Origin: DALYLB01 sp033763135
GTDB taxonomy: Bacteria > Acidobacteriota > Blastocatellia > RBC074
Assembly (NCBI GenBank): GCA_033763135.1
Contig: JANRKY010000294.1
Span: 1 to 64,000, forward strand
Length of the DNA stretch: 64,000 nt
Direction: 5' to 3'
How positions within the stretch are numbered: position 1 is the stretch's first letter; each line of letters opens with the position of its first letter. The position numbers and the translations under genes were made by a program. Positions 29,215 through 38,305 of this stretch are shown piece by piece. The notes beneath the pieces are model-generated. The model had not been told where the DNA came from. It saw only the letters and a list, made by a program, of their open reading frames with translations, and ran no database searches.

Positions 29215-30876
29215 ATGAACACGCGAATCAAAATCGGTTGCTATGTTTTCCTGATGATCGTCCTGCTTTCATCTGTCTTGTTCGCGCAAGCTCTCGAACA
29301 AGCCAGGGTCGTCGCGGGCGCGGATCGAGCCGTCGAAAAAGCCGCCAAGCTCTCCCCGGCCTCTGCGCCGGGGTGCGCCGTTGGCGTTTCGCTCTCCGGC
29401 CGTTCCGTTTTTGAAAAAGCGTTCGGCATGGCGGAAATCGAACACGCAGTTCCCAACACGCCGCAGACCATTTTTGAATCCGGCTCGGTGGCAAAGCAGT
29501 TCACTGCCGCGGCCGTCATTCTGCTTTCGCTGGAGGGAAAACTGGGGCTGGACGATCCGGTCAGAAAGTACATCCCGGAATTGCCGGAGTACGGCGCGCC
29601 GCTGACGATTCGCCATCTGCTGAATCACACCGCCGGATTGCGCGATTGGGGATCGGTGATGGCGCTGACGGGATTTGGCCGAGGCGACCGCATGATTTCG
29701 CAGGCGTTGGCGATGGATGTCATCACGCGTCAAAAAGGCCTGGATTTCACGCCCGGCGCGGAATACTCGTATTCCAACAGCGGGTATCAGGTGGCGGCGA
29801 CGATTGTCGAACGCGTATCGAAACAGAGTTTTCCGGCGTTTACGGAAGAGCGGTTTTTCAAACCGCTGGGAATGACGAAAACAAGCTGGCGCGATGATTA
29901 TCAGCGGCTGATTCCCGGTCGCGCTCAGGCGTATACGGGAGCGCTCGCCGGGCCGTGGCGATTGCTCATGCCGTATATGAATGTGTACGGCAACGGCGGA
30001 ATGCTGACCACCGTCGGCGATTGGCTGAAATGGAACGCCATGCTTGATTCGCGTTCGATGGGCGCTCCGCTGGTGGATGCGCTGGAAACGACCGGCGTGT
30101 TGAACGATGGCCGAAAGATCCGTTACGCGCTGGGCGTCGTCGTCGCCAACGAACGCGGCCATCGCCAGGTCTCCCACGGCGGTTCGACCGCGGGCTATCA
30201 AACGTTCCTGTCGCGGTATCCTGACCTCAAGCTTTCCATCGCCGTGATGTGCAACGGCGCGTCCAGAAACCCCGCCGCCTTGGAACGAGACATTTTCAAC
30301 GAAATCGTCGGCCCTTTTCCCGCGCCAGCGCCTCCCGACGCCGTCGAGTTGAAACCCGAGGAATTGCAGAAGTATGCAGCCTTGTGGCGCCACGAAAAAA
30401 CGCATATGCCGGAACGGACCGTGATCGAAAAGGGTGCGCTGCGGCTGGCTGGCCAGGCCGTGCTGCGTCCGTTGCGGGACGGATCGTTTCTGAGCGGATC
30501 AACGAAGATTCGTTTTCAGATGGGAACGGATGGCAAGCCGGTCTCCGTCGAAGTCGACACGGGTGAAGCCATCAATCGGTATCTTGCCGAAACCCAATGG
30601 ACGCCCACGGCGGATGAGCTGAAATCCCTGGCTGGGGGCTGGCACAGCGACGAAGCCGACGCATCGTTCACCATCGCGGTGGAAGACGGCAAGGCGTTTT
30701 TTGTCCAGCGACCAACCACCCGCCTTCAACTGCGTCCGCAATTCAAAGATCATTTCAGCATCGGACCTGGCCAGGTGATTTGGGCAACGCGCGATTCCAA
30801 CGGACGAATCACGAAATTGCACTATGGCGCGTCCCGCATGCGCGATATGCCTTTTGAACGGGTCGGCGTGAAATGA
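29215..30876 (+). CDS. Exported serine hydrolase, beta-lactamase-like fold, second copy
   Basis: A 553-aa exported relative of the protein at 25290-26708. After a signal peptide (to about 25) it has the nucleophile motif SVAK (S91), YSNSGY and HGGSTAGY, all three motifs of the class C beta-lactamase-like fold. A C-terminal beta-rich region of about 170 residues (from about 385) may be a lipocalin-like domain found in esterase/peptidase members. GGAGG lies just before the ATG. Substrate unknown; D-peptidase or esterase activity is as likely as drug resistance. Confidence 0.88.
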   Translation: MNTRIKIGCYVFLMIVLLSSVLFAQALEQARVVAGADRAVEKAAKLSPASAPGCAVGVSLSGRSVFEKAFGMAEIEHAVPNTPQTIFESGSVAKQFTAAAVILLSLEGKLGLDDPVRKYIPELPEYGAPLTIRHLLNHTAGLRDWGSVMALTGFGRGDRMISQALAMDVITRQKGLDFTPGAEYSYSNSGYQVAATIVERVSKQSFPAFTEERFFKPLGMTKTSWRDDYQRLIPGRAQAYTGALAGPWRLLMPYMNVYGNGGMLTTVGDWLKWNAMLDSRSMGAPLVDALETTGVLNDGRKIRYALGVVVANERGHRQVSHGGSTAGYQTFLSRYPDLKLSIAVMCNGASRNPAALERDIFNEIVGPFPAPAPPDAVELKPEELQKYAALWRHEKTHMPERTVIEKGALRLAGQAVLRPLRDGSFLSGSTKIRFQMGTDGKPVSVEVDTGEAINRYLAETQWTPTADELKSLAGGWHSDEADASFTIAVEDGKAFFVQRPTTRLQLRPQFKDHFSIGPGQVIWATRDSNGRITKLHYGASRMRDMPFERVGVK

Positions 30877-31033
30877 AGCTGGGAACGTGTTGGGAACTGA
30901 TTTGATTGTCCGGAATTCAGATTGCGATCGAGGGCGCGAGGTCTATTGAAAATTGCGATTGGATCGGTAATAGTTGTCGTCATTCGGGCCGGCAGTATGA
31001 CAGAGATCCAGGATCGATTATCAGTATTCAAAT

Positions 31034-33274
31034 ATGAAGTTGCTCGCCGACGCACAAGCCGCCCTTGAACGCCATTTCGGTTTCAGCCGTTTCCGGGAAG
31101 GTCAATCCGAAGTCATCGAGTCCGTCCTCGAAGGCCGCGACGTGATCGTCGTCATGCCGACGGGGGGCGGAAAATCGCTCTGTTATCAGTTGCCGGCGCT
31201 GCTTTTCGAAGGGGTGACGCTGGTGATTTCGCCGTTGATCGCGCTGATGAAGGATCAGGTGGACGCGCTCCATGCGCGGGAGATCCCGGCGACGTTCATC
31301 AACAGTTCGATCAGTCCGGATGAGCAGATGGGGCGATTGCGGGCGGCGGCGCGGGGCGAGTACCGGATGGTCTATGTCGCGCCGGAGCGGTTTCGGAATG
31401 CGCGTTTCATCGAGATGCTCAAGGCGGAGGCGACGATCTCGCTCTTTGCGGTGGATGAGGCGCATTGCATCTCGCAGTGGGGGCATGATTTTCGGCCCGA
31501 CTATCTGCGGCTGCGCGAGGCGGTGGAGGAGCTGGGGCGTCCGCAGGTAATCGCGCTGACGGCGACGGCGACGCCGGCCGTCCGGGCCGACATTGCGGGA
31601 CAGCTGGCGCTGCGCGAGCCGGCGAGTTTTGTTGCGGGGTTCGATCGCCACAATCTGATTCTGCGGGTCGAGCCCTGCAAGACGGATCAGGACCGCATTA
31701 AGAAGGCCTGGCAGGTGGCGCGGAAATCGAACGGCCCGGGGATCGTCTATTGCGCGACGCGAAAGGGCGTCGATCAGGTGGCGGCGAGTCTGCGGCATAT
31801 GGGATTGAATGTCGCGCAGTATCACGCCGGGATGGCGGAGGGCGCGCGGTCGCGGGCGCAGGATGCCTTCATGGCCGGCGAACTCGAAGCCATTGTCGCA
31901 ACCAATGCCTTCGGGATGGGGGTGGACAAGGCCGATCTGCGCTTCGTCACGCACTATCAACTGCCGGGATCGATCGAGGCCTATTATCAGGAGGTCGGCC
32001 GCGCCGGCCGCGACGGCCTGCCCTCGCTCTGCACGCTGCTCTTCAATTACATCGACACGCGGGTGCACGAATTTTTCATCGATGGGAACTATCCGCCGCA
32101 ATCGATCATCGAGCGGGTCTATGCGCTGTTGCTCGAGTCGGGGCAGGAGGTGGTGTCGGTGACGGCCGGGGAGCTCGCCCGCCGGCTCGGATTGAAGAAC
32201 GAGATGGCGGTCACGTCGGCGCTCGTCTATCTGGAAAAGGCGGGGCACATCATGCGCGGGCAGGGAATCCGGATGCTCGACGGCGTGCCTGTGCCGGAGC
32301 TGCGCGTCGATTGGCGCGATATCGCGCGGCGGGAGGCGATGGACCGGAAGAAGCTTCGCGAGATGGTCGATTTCGGGTATCACGAGGATTGTCTCCGCGA
32401 GTACATTCTGCGCTATTTCGGCGATCGCAAGCCCGTCGCCAACTGCCGCTGTTCCAACTGTCAACCTCGCCTGAAGTGGGGAAAAATTCTCGAAGACGAA
32501 GTGGAGAACGCCGGCGAGAGCCGGCCCTCCGCGCGGCGGCGGGAGCGGGAGCCCCAGCTCGTCGCGGGGCCGCGCGCGCTGACGGATGCCGAGCACCTCG
32601 CGGCGCGCAAGATTCTGGCCTGCGTCGCCCGCGTCGAGAACCGGTTCGGCAAGAGCGTCGTCGCGGCGGTGCTTCGCGGCTCGAAGGCGAAACACATTGT
32701 GGCGAATGAACTCGATCAGCTCTCGACTTACGGGCTGCTCGCCGAATATTCGCAGGACGACCTGACGCGCTTCATCAACGCGCTGATCCTGGCCAATTGC
32801 GTGAAGCAGACCAGCGGGGCCTATCCGACGGTCTCGCTGACGACGCTCGGCCGCGCGGTCATGCTCGATCAGGCCCGCGTCGAACTCGATCTGGACGCCG
32901 TCGAGGCCGACACGACCGACGAGGAGATCCCGCTTCCGCCCGCGAGCGAAAAGGTTCCATCGTCTTATGATGTGACCTATGAACTCTATCGCCGCGGATT
33001 GACGATCCCCGAGATCGCCGCCGAGCGCAGGCTGAAGCCGAAGACGATCGAGGAGCACATGGCGGCGCTGATCGAGGAGGGGCGCGAGGTCTCGCTCGAG
33101 GACATTGTCACGGCGGAGGACCGCGCGCTGATCGAGGCCGCAGCCGCGGCCTGCGGCCTGCAATTGCTGCGTCCCATCAAGGATGCGCTTCCCGAGCGGA
33201 TCGAGTACGGTCAGATCCGACTCGTGGTCGCCTCTCTGCGGCGCCGGCAAGCCGGTTCGGCGGAGTCTGGATGA
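31034..33274 (+). CDS. recQ: ATP-dependent DNA helicase of the RecQ family
   Basis: A 746-aa 3'-5' DNA helicase for recombination and fork repair. Superfamily 2 motifs are intact: PTGGGKS (42-48), DEAHCISQWGHDFRPDY (from D141), ATNAFGMGVDK, and QEVGRAGRDG. The RecQ zinc site appears as C453, C471, C473 and C476 in the RQC region (YILRYFGDRKPVANCRCSNC). After this come a winged-helix region and a C-terminal helix-turn-helix segment (YDVTYELYRRGLTIPEIAAE) typical of longer RecQ forms. No HRDC domain is obvious. It stands alone; the ATG at 31034 lacks a good ribosome site. Confidence 0.95.
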   Translation: MKLLADAQAALERHFGFSRFREGQSEVIESVLEGRDVIVVMPTGGGKSLCYQLPALLFEGVTLVISPLIALMKDQVDALHAREIPATFINSSISPDEQMGRLRAAARGEYRMVYVAPERFRNARFIEMLKAEATISLFAVDEAHCISQWGHDFRPDYLRLREAVEELGRPQVIALTATATPAVRADIAGQLALREPASFVAGFDRHNLILRVEPCKTDQDRIKKAWQVARKSNGPGIVYCATRKGVDQVAASLRHMGLNVAQYHAGMAEGARSRAQDAFMAGELEAIVATNAFGMGVDKADLRFVTHYQLPGSIEAYYQEVGRAGRDGLPSLCTLLFNYIDTRVHEFFIDGNYPPQSIIERVYALLLESGQEVVSVTAGELARRLGLKNEMAVTSALVYLEKAGHIMRGQGIRMLDGVPVPELRVDWRDIARREAMDRKKLREMVDFGYHEDCLREYILRYFGDRKPVANCRCSNCQPRLKWGKILEDEVENAGESRPSARRREREPQLVAGPRALTDAEHLAARKILACVARVENRFGKSVVAAVLRGSKAKHIVANELDQLSTYGLLAEYSQDDLTRFINALILANCVKQTSGAYPTVSLTTLGRAVMLDQARVELDLDAVEADTTDEEIPLPPASEKVPSSYDVTYELYRRGLTIPEIAAERRLKPKTIEEHMAALIEEGREVSLEDIVTAEDRALIEAAAAACGLQLLRPIKDALPERIEYGQIRLVVASLRRRQAGSAESG

Positions 33275-33406
33275 AAAGACTTGCTGGCGGCGCGGCGAAT
33301 ATGCTACACAACCCGATCACCTCACGCGAAAATTTCCGCCGAAGCCCCTGCGAAGCCCTGAAGATTTGAAAAAAGAAACGCCATTTGGAAAGTTGAGCCG
33401 GAATTT

Positions 33407-33925
33407 ATGACAGCAACAGCACCAGCACGCGCGCGCAGAGCCGCGTTGGATGAGAACCGAATTCGGACGATCTGTCTGACAGTGCAGCCGATGACCCCCG
33501 AGGCCTTTGCGCCCTATGGCGAGATGATTGGCGAGCGCGGCGAGATCGAGGTCGATTTGGGCGGCGGGCGCGCGAGCGTTGCCGCGCAGACCGTCGAGGC
33601 GCGACCGCTGCGCTTCGATTTTCTGGGGCGCCACGAGCAGACCGAGCAGGTCTTTTCGCCGCTCGGGGCCGGGCAGTCGATCATTGCCCTCGCGCCGCCG
33701 AGCGAAGGGAACAGCCAGGTCCCCGACCTGCAGCGGATGGCCGCGTTTCTGGTGGATGGCGCGAGCGCGTTCAAGCTTCATCGAGGATGCTGGCACACGA
33801 GCGTCTTTCCGCTCGCCGAGCGCGCCACCTTTCTGGTGATGGATCGCGAAGGGACGCTGGAGAACGACTTCGATCTTCGCGATCTGAAGACGTCGCTGGG
33901 CGTCGTCGTCGAGATCCAACTCTGA
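33407..33925 (+). CDS. Ureidoglycolate lyase-like protein (AllA family)
   Basis: A 172-aa cupin-type protein. The order of motifs is that of AllA: PMTPEAFAPYGEMI, then LGRHEQTEQVFSPLGAGQSIIALAPP split by a short loop, and the conserved FKLHRGCWHTSVFPL. Ureidoglycolate lyase splits ureidoglycolate to glyoxylate and urea in purine breakdown. No other allantoin genes are here, and family members outside such clusters may have other roles. The ATG at 33407 follows recQ by about 130 bases. Confidence 0.75.
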   Translation: MTATAPARARRAALDENRIRTICLTVQPMTPEAFAPYGEMIGERGEIEVDLGGGRASVAAQTVEARPLRFDFLGRHEQTEQVFSPLGAGQSIIALAPPSEGNSQVPDLQRMAAFLVDGASAFKLHRGCWHTSVFPLAERATFLVMDREGTLENDFDLRDLKTSLGVVVEIQL

Positions 33926-33970
33926 CGAGAGCCGGGGAACCGGGATCGAAGCCCGGGCCTTTTGAATCTC

Positions 33971-34239
33971 AGAGGTTGTTTGAAAAGTACTGGAACACAA
34001 CCCGCGAAGCGGGTGGCAGCGTAAAGCCTGGGGTGGAGGCGAAGCCGGAACCCCAGGGATGCGTTGAAAAGTCGGCCGAGCCCGCGAAGCGGGCGACAGC
34101 CCAGGGGCTGTCGCCCGCTTCGCGGGCTCGATCTCTCTTTCCGTCGTTTCCTGGGGTTCCGCGCTTTGCGCTCCACCCCAGGCTTTACGCTATCGCCTGC
34201 TTCGCAGGCTCCCGGAATCGTACTTTTCAAACAGCCTCT
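33971..34239. repeat. 269-bp palindromic intergenic element, copy 2 (family A)
   Basis: Ends AGAGGTTGTTTGAAAAGTAC (33971-33990) and GTACTTTTCAAACAGCCTCT (34220-34239) pair at 19 of 20 positions. The inner order equals copy 1 at 8453-8718, with the same CCTGGGGT and AGGCGAAGCCGGAACCCCAG blocks. The central hairpin is GAGCCCGCGAAGCGGGCGAC with GTCGCCCGCTTCGCGGGCTC. Relative to copy 1 the hairpin differs by paired, compensating changes, so the folded form is conserved. Confidence 0.9.
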
Positions 34240-34286
34240 CATTTTGGCATTTCGCCTGAAATATATCTTTTAAGGAGAGGTTGTTC

Positions 34287-34673
34287 GTGTCTATTCGTAA
34301 ATCAGCGTTGGGCGTTTTTCTGATGGGAGTCCTGTTTCTTGCCGCCTGCGGCGGCGGCGGCAGCACGGTCGTTTCGGAGTCTTCGCCGGCGGCTTCGCCG
34401 CAGGGCGGACAGGCGGCGACAGCGCCCGCGGCGGTGAGCGCGTCGCCTGTGACGGCGCCGTCGCCTTCGCCGACGATGAATCCGACGATGAAGCAGGCGG
34501 CCGCGCAGCCGGGCGTCCCGGTCCCGATTCCCGAGTCGGTTCGCCGGCCGATGACCCAGGAAGAGATGCAGAAGGCGATGCAGGCGCTTCCGCCGGAGGT
34601 TCGCCAGCGGATTATGGGGATGCAGCCCGCGCCCGGCGCCGCTCCGCAGGCGCAGCCGACCCGAAAACCGTAA
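34287..34673 (+). CDS. Small proline/alanine-rich lipoprotein
   Basis: A 128-aa protein with a lipoprotein signal (lipobox LFLAAC, C21 if started at GTG 34287), then a low-complexity linker rich in A, P, S and G. A short helical part PMTQEEMQKAMQALPPEVRQ lies near the end. AAGGAGAGG at 34272-34280 fits GTG 34287 better than TTG 34281. Function unknown; it may be an envelope linker. The stop is just upstream of the AtpZ-like gene, so the two are probably co-transcribed. Confidence 0.65.
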   Translation: MSIRKSALGVFLMGVLFLAACGGGGSTVVSESSPAASPQGGQAATAPAAVSASPVTAPSPSPTMNPTMKQAAAQPGVPVPIPESVRRPMTQEEMQKAMQALPPEVRQRIMGMQPAPGAAPQAQPTRKP

Positions 34674-34699
34674 TGCTCGCGGGGCGGAGCCCCGGTTCA

Positions 34700-34939
34700 A
34701 TGCCAAAAGAGCCCAAAGAGCCCAAAGAGACGGAACAGTCCAAGCTCGCGCTCGCCTTTTCGGTCGGGACGGTGATCACCTCGAACATCGTCGGCGGGAT
34801 CATCGCTGGCTATCTGCTGGATCGCTGGCTGGGCACCGATCCCTGGCTCGTAGTGGCCGGCGTCGTCCTGGGGACGATCGGCGCGTTCCTCTCGCTCTAT
34901 CGGATCATGTCGCGGCTTTCAGGGCCGGAGAATAATTGA
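34700..34939 (+). CDS. AtpZ/AtpI-like small membrane protein
   Basis: A 79-aa protein with two membrane segments: LALAFSVGTVITSNIVGGII followed by AGYLLDRWLGTDPWL, then VVAGVVLGTIGAFLSLYRIM. This matches the AtpZ/AtpI family that accompanies F-type ATP synthase and is proposed to help assembly or to move Mg2+ or Ca2+. No ATP synthase gene is in the window, so it is an orphan. I start it at ATG 34700 (GGAG at 34686-34689). ATG 34673, overlapping the previous TAA, is an alternative. Confidence 0.75.
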   Translation: MPKEPKEPKETEQSKLALAFSVGTVITSNIVGGIIAGYLLDRWLGTDPWLVVAGVVLGTIGAFLSLYRIMSRLSGPENN

Positions 34940-35035
34940 TAGTTGATAATTGATAGTTGATAATTGATGGCTAATGGTTGGGGGCGAGCGTTATTGACCA
35001 CAAATTATCAATTATCAATTATCAACTATCAATTG
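34932..35035. repeat. Heptad-repeat palindrome (TTGATAA/TTGATAG units)
   Basis: The left arm (about 34932-34968) repeats 7-base units TTGATAA and TTGATAG; the right arm (35000-35034) repeats TATCAAT and TATCAAC. The arms are complementary and flank a spacer of about 30 bases. The right arm ends 2 bases before the start codon of the tricorn-like gene. The design (7-mers in both arms) matches the palindrome at 61409-61642, which uses different 7-mers. Confidence 0.85.
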
Positions 35036-35036
35036 T

Positions 35037-38000
35037 ATGAGAATGCGAATCTTCCTCAGTTTTCTCCTGTTTTCCTTCCTGATTCTCTTTTTCACGGACA
35101 AGTCGGCGCGGGCAGTGCAGGTGGAGGGACGGGCGTCGTTTTCGGAGCCGGCGTTGTCGCCGGATCGAAAGGAGATCGCCTTCGTTTCGGGAGGCGACAT
35201 CTGGACGGTGGGGGCGGAGGGAGGCGACGCGCGGTTGCTGGTGTCGCATCCGGCGAACGAGTCGCGGCCGCTCTATTCGCCGGACGGGAAGCGGCTGGCG
35301 TTCATTTCGGCGCGGACGGGCGGGGGAGACATCTATCTGCTGACGCTGGAGACGGGGGAGCTGCAGCGGCTGACGTTCGATGATGCGAACGATCAGTTGG
35401 ATGGGTGGTCGCGGGACGGCCGGTGGATCTATTTCACGTCGTCGAGTCGGGACATCGCGGGGATGAACGATCTGTATCGCGTGGCGAGCGCGGGCGGGAC
35501 GCCGATGCAGGTCAGCGCGGATCGATATGCGAGCGAGTACTGGGCGGCGCCGTCGCCCGACGGCGAGGCGGTCGCGTTCACGGCGCGGGGGCTGACGGCT
35601 TCGCAATGGTGGCGGAATGGGCGGAGCCACATCGATCAATGCGAGATCTGGTTGTTGAGCGGGAAGGGATATGAGCGCGTCACGGACGGCGGCGTCAAGG
35701 AGATGTGGCCGATGTGGAGCGCGGACGGCCGCCAGCTCTATTTCGTCTCGGATCGGGGAAACACGCAGAATCTCTGGGTAAAGCCGCTGGGCGGCGCGGC
35801 AAAGCAGATCACGAAGTTCAAGGACGGGCGGGTGCTGTGGCCGAACATCTCGTATGACGGCAAACAGATCGTTTTTGAGCGGGACTTTCGGATCTGGCGG
35901 CTCGACACCGGCAGCGGCAATGCGGCCGAGGTCGCGATCACGCGGCGGGGCGCTTCCGCCGGGCCGGCTGTGGAGCGGATGAGCGTTGGCGGGCAGGTGA
36001 GCGAACTGGCGCTCTCGCCCGATGGGAAGAAGGTGGCGGTCGTCGCGCGCGGCGAGGTCTTTGCGGCCTCGGCCAAGGACGGCGGCGACGCGGCGCGCGT
36101 GACGCGAACGCCCGCGGCCGAATCGCAGATCGTCTGGGCGCCCGACAGCCGGCGGCTTGCGTACGTCTCCGATCGCGAGGGCGCGTTCAACATCTATCTC
36201 TACGATTTCGGCGCGAACGCCGAGACCGCGTTGACGCGCAGCGTGGGCAGCAACTTTTCGCCGTCGTTCTCGCCGGACGGCAAGACGCTCACATTCATTC
36301 GAGACGGCGGAGAGCTGCGCGCGATCGATCTGGCGACGCGAGAGGAGCGCACGCTGGCGAGCGCCGATTTCGATCGGCCGCCGCTCGCGAACGCGCGGTC
36401 GGCCGTCTGGTCGGGCGACAGCAAGTGGGTGGCGTTTTTCGCGACCGGCGAACGCGCCTTCACGAACGTGCATGTACTGCCGGCCGCGGGCGGAGAGAGC
36501 CGCCCAGTCAGCTTTCTGGCCAATTCGTTCGCCGGCGCGCTCACCTGGAGCCCGGACGGACGCTTCATCCTCTTCACGACCTCCCAGCGGACCGAAGACG
36601 GGCAGCTCGCGCGCGTCGATCTGACGCCGCGCACGCCGCGCTTTCGCGAAGATCAGTTCCGCGACCTTTTCAAGGAACAGAATCCGCCGGCGCCGCCAGC
36701 CGCGCCGCCGACGCCGTCCGCCCAGCCCATTGAGAAGCCAAAGGATGCGAAGGCCCCGGTCGAGATTGTCTTCGAGGGGATTCGCGAGCGGCTCAGCTTT
36801 CTGCCGACGGGGCTCAGCGTCAGTTCGCAGACGATCAGCCCGGACGGCAAGCAGTTGCTGATCCTGGCCCAGGCCGAGGGGCAGTTCAATCTCTACACGT
36901 GGTCGCTCGACGAACTGGCGCGCGAGCCGGCCGTGGCGCGGCAGCTCACCTCGACGCCGGGATTCAAGAACGGCGCGCAGTTTACGCCCGACAGCAAGGA
37001 GGTCTATTACCTCGAAAACGGGCGGATCAACATCACCAACATCGATACGCGCGCGACGCGGCCGCTGGCGATCAATGCCGAGATGGACGTCGATTTCGCG
37101 AAGGAGAAGATGGAGGTCTTTCATCAGGCCTGGTCCTATCTGCGCGATCATTTTTATGACGAGAATTTTCACGGCGTGAATTGGAACACGGTGCGCGCGA
37201 CCTATGAGCGGCAGGCGGCGGGCGCGCGGACGCCGGACGAACTGCGCCGCGTGATCAATCTGATGGTCGGGGAGCTGAACGCCTCGCACCTTGGCATCTC
37301 GGGGGCGCCGGCGGCCGCGACTACGCTGCCGGTAGGGCGGCTGGGGCTGCGGTTCGATCGCGTCGAATACGAGACGAATGGGCGATTGCGCGTCACCGAG
37401 GTGATCGAGCTCGGCCCCGCGGCGATCGCCGGCACAATCAAGATCGGAGACTATCTGCACGCGGTGGACGGCGTGGAGCTGTCCACCGGCGCGAATCTCG
37501 ATGAGCAGCTGGCCGGCAAGGTCGGCCGCCGCGTCGAACTCAAGCTCTCGGCCTCGGCCGACGGGACCGACGCGAAGGTCGTCGCCGTCAAGCCCGCGAG
37601 CCTCGGCACCGAAAAGGGCCTGCTCTATCGCCAGTGGGTCCGCGAGCGCCGCGCCTATGTCGAGAAGATCAGCGGCGGCCGGCTTGGCTATGTTCACATG
37701 CCCGATATGTCGGGGCAGTCGCTCTCGCAGCTCTATGCCGATCTCGACGCGCAGAATCACGCGCGCGATGGCGTCGTGGTCGACATCCGCAACAACAACG
37801 GCGGATTCGTCAATGCCTACGCGATCGACGTCTTCGCTCGTCGCGGATATATGACGATGACCATCCGGGGAAAACGGTCCGCGCCGGCGCGGTCGGCGCT
37901 CGGGCAGCGCGCCCTGGAGCGTCCGACGATCCTCGTCGTCAATCAGCACTCGCTCTCCGACGCCGAGGACTTCACCGAAGGCTATCGCGCCCTCAAACTC

Positions 38001-38246
38001 GGCAAGGTCGTCGGCGAACCGACCGCCGGCTGGATCATCTACACGTGGGGAACGAGCCTGATCGACGGCTCCGCGTTCCGGCTTCCCCGGCAGAAGGTGC
38101 AGGACAGCACCGGGCAGGTGATGGAGCTGAATCCGCGCCCCGTCGATCTTCGCGTGCAACGCCCGATCGGCGAAAGCTACACGGGCGTCGACAGCCAGCT
38201 CGACGCCGCCGTGCGCGAACTGCTGAAACAGCTCGACGGGAAGTGA
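35037..38246 (+). CDS. Tricorn-like S41 protease with propeller and PDZ domain
   Basis: A 1069-aa exported protease of the tricorn type. After a signal peptide (to about 26) come PD40/WD40-like propeller repeats (about 35-530: LSPDRKEIAFVSGGDIW, YSPDGKRLAFISAR and more), a C1 domain, a PDZ domain (about 765-850) and the S41 catalytic part. By analogy with tricorn the active site is S750-H751 (NASHLG), the nucleophile S974 with D975 (HSLSDAED) and a glutamate near 1030 (VMELNPRP). It would trim peptides in the periplasm. The start codon has no Shine-Dalgarno because a heptad palindrome lies directly against it. The next gene starts about 60 bases downstream. Confidence 0.92.
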   Translation: MRMRIFLSFLLFSFLILFFTDKSARAVQVEGRASFSEPALSPDRKEIAFVSGGDIWTVGAEGGDARLLVSHPANESRPLYSPDGKRLAFISARTGGGDIYLLTLETGELQRLTFDDANDQLDGWSRDGRWIYFTSSSRDIAGMNDLYRVASAGGTPMQVSADRYASEYWAAPSPDGEAVAFTARGLTASQWWRNGRSHIDQCEIWLLSGKGYERVTDGGVKEMWPMWSADGRQLYFVSDRGNTQNLWVKPLGGAAKQITKFKDGRVLWPNISYDGKQIVFERDFRIWRLDTGSGNAAEVAITRRGASAGPAVERMSVGGQVSELALSPDGKKVAVVARGEVFAASAKDGGDAARVTRTPAAESQIVWAPDSRRLAYVSDREGAFNIYLYDFGANAETALTRSVGSNFSPSFSPDGKTLTFIRDGGELRAIDLATREERTLASADFDRPPLANARSAVWSGDSKWVAFFATGERAFTNVHVLPAAGGESRPVSFLANSFAGALTWSPDGRFILFTTSQRTEDGQLARVDLTPRTPRFREDQFRDLFKEQNPPAPPAAPPTPSAQPIEKPKDAKAPVEIVFEGIRERLSFLPTGLSVSSQTISPDGKQLLILAQAEGQFNLYTWSLDELAREPAVARQLTSTPGFKNGAQFTPDSKEVYYLENGRINITNIDTRATRPLAINAEMDVDFAKEKMEVFHQAWSYLRDHFYDENFHGVNWNTVRATYERQAAGARTPDELRRVINLMVGELNASHLGISGAPAAATTLPVGRLGLRFDRVEYETNGRLRVTEVIELGPAAIAGTIKIGDYLHAVDGVELSTGANLDEQLAGKVGRRVELKLSASADGTDAKVVAVKPASLGTEKGLLYRQWVRERRAYVEKISGGRLGYVHMPDMSGQSLSQLYADLDAQNHARDGVVVDIRNNNGGFVNAYAIDVFARRGYMTMTIRGKRSAPARSALGQRALERPTILVVNQHSLSDAEDFTEGYRALKLGKVVGEPTAGWIIYTWGTSLIDGSAFRLPRQKVQDSTGQVMELNPRPVDLRVQRPIGESYTGVDSQLDAAVRELLKQLDGK

Positions 38247-38305
38247 AGAATCGACGCGGCGAGGGAGCGACGCGGCGACGCGGCGAAGAGGTCTGACTGG
38301 TCATC

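Noticed and set aside
35022..38159. Long minus-strand open frame opposite the tricorn-like gene
   Set aside because: The translation is repetitive in R, D and L with no fold; the plus-strand gene has all expected protease residues.
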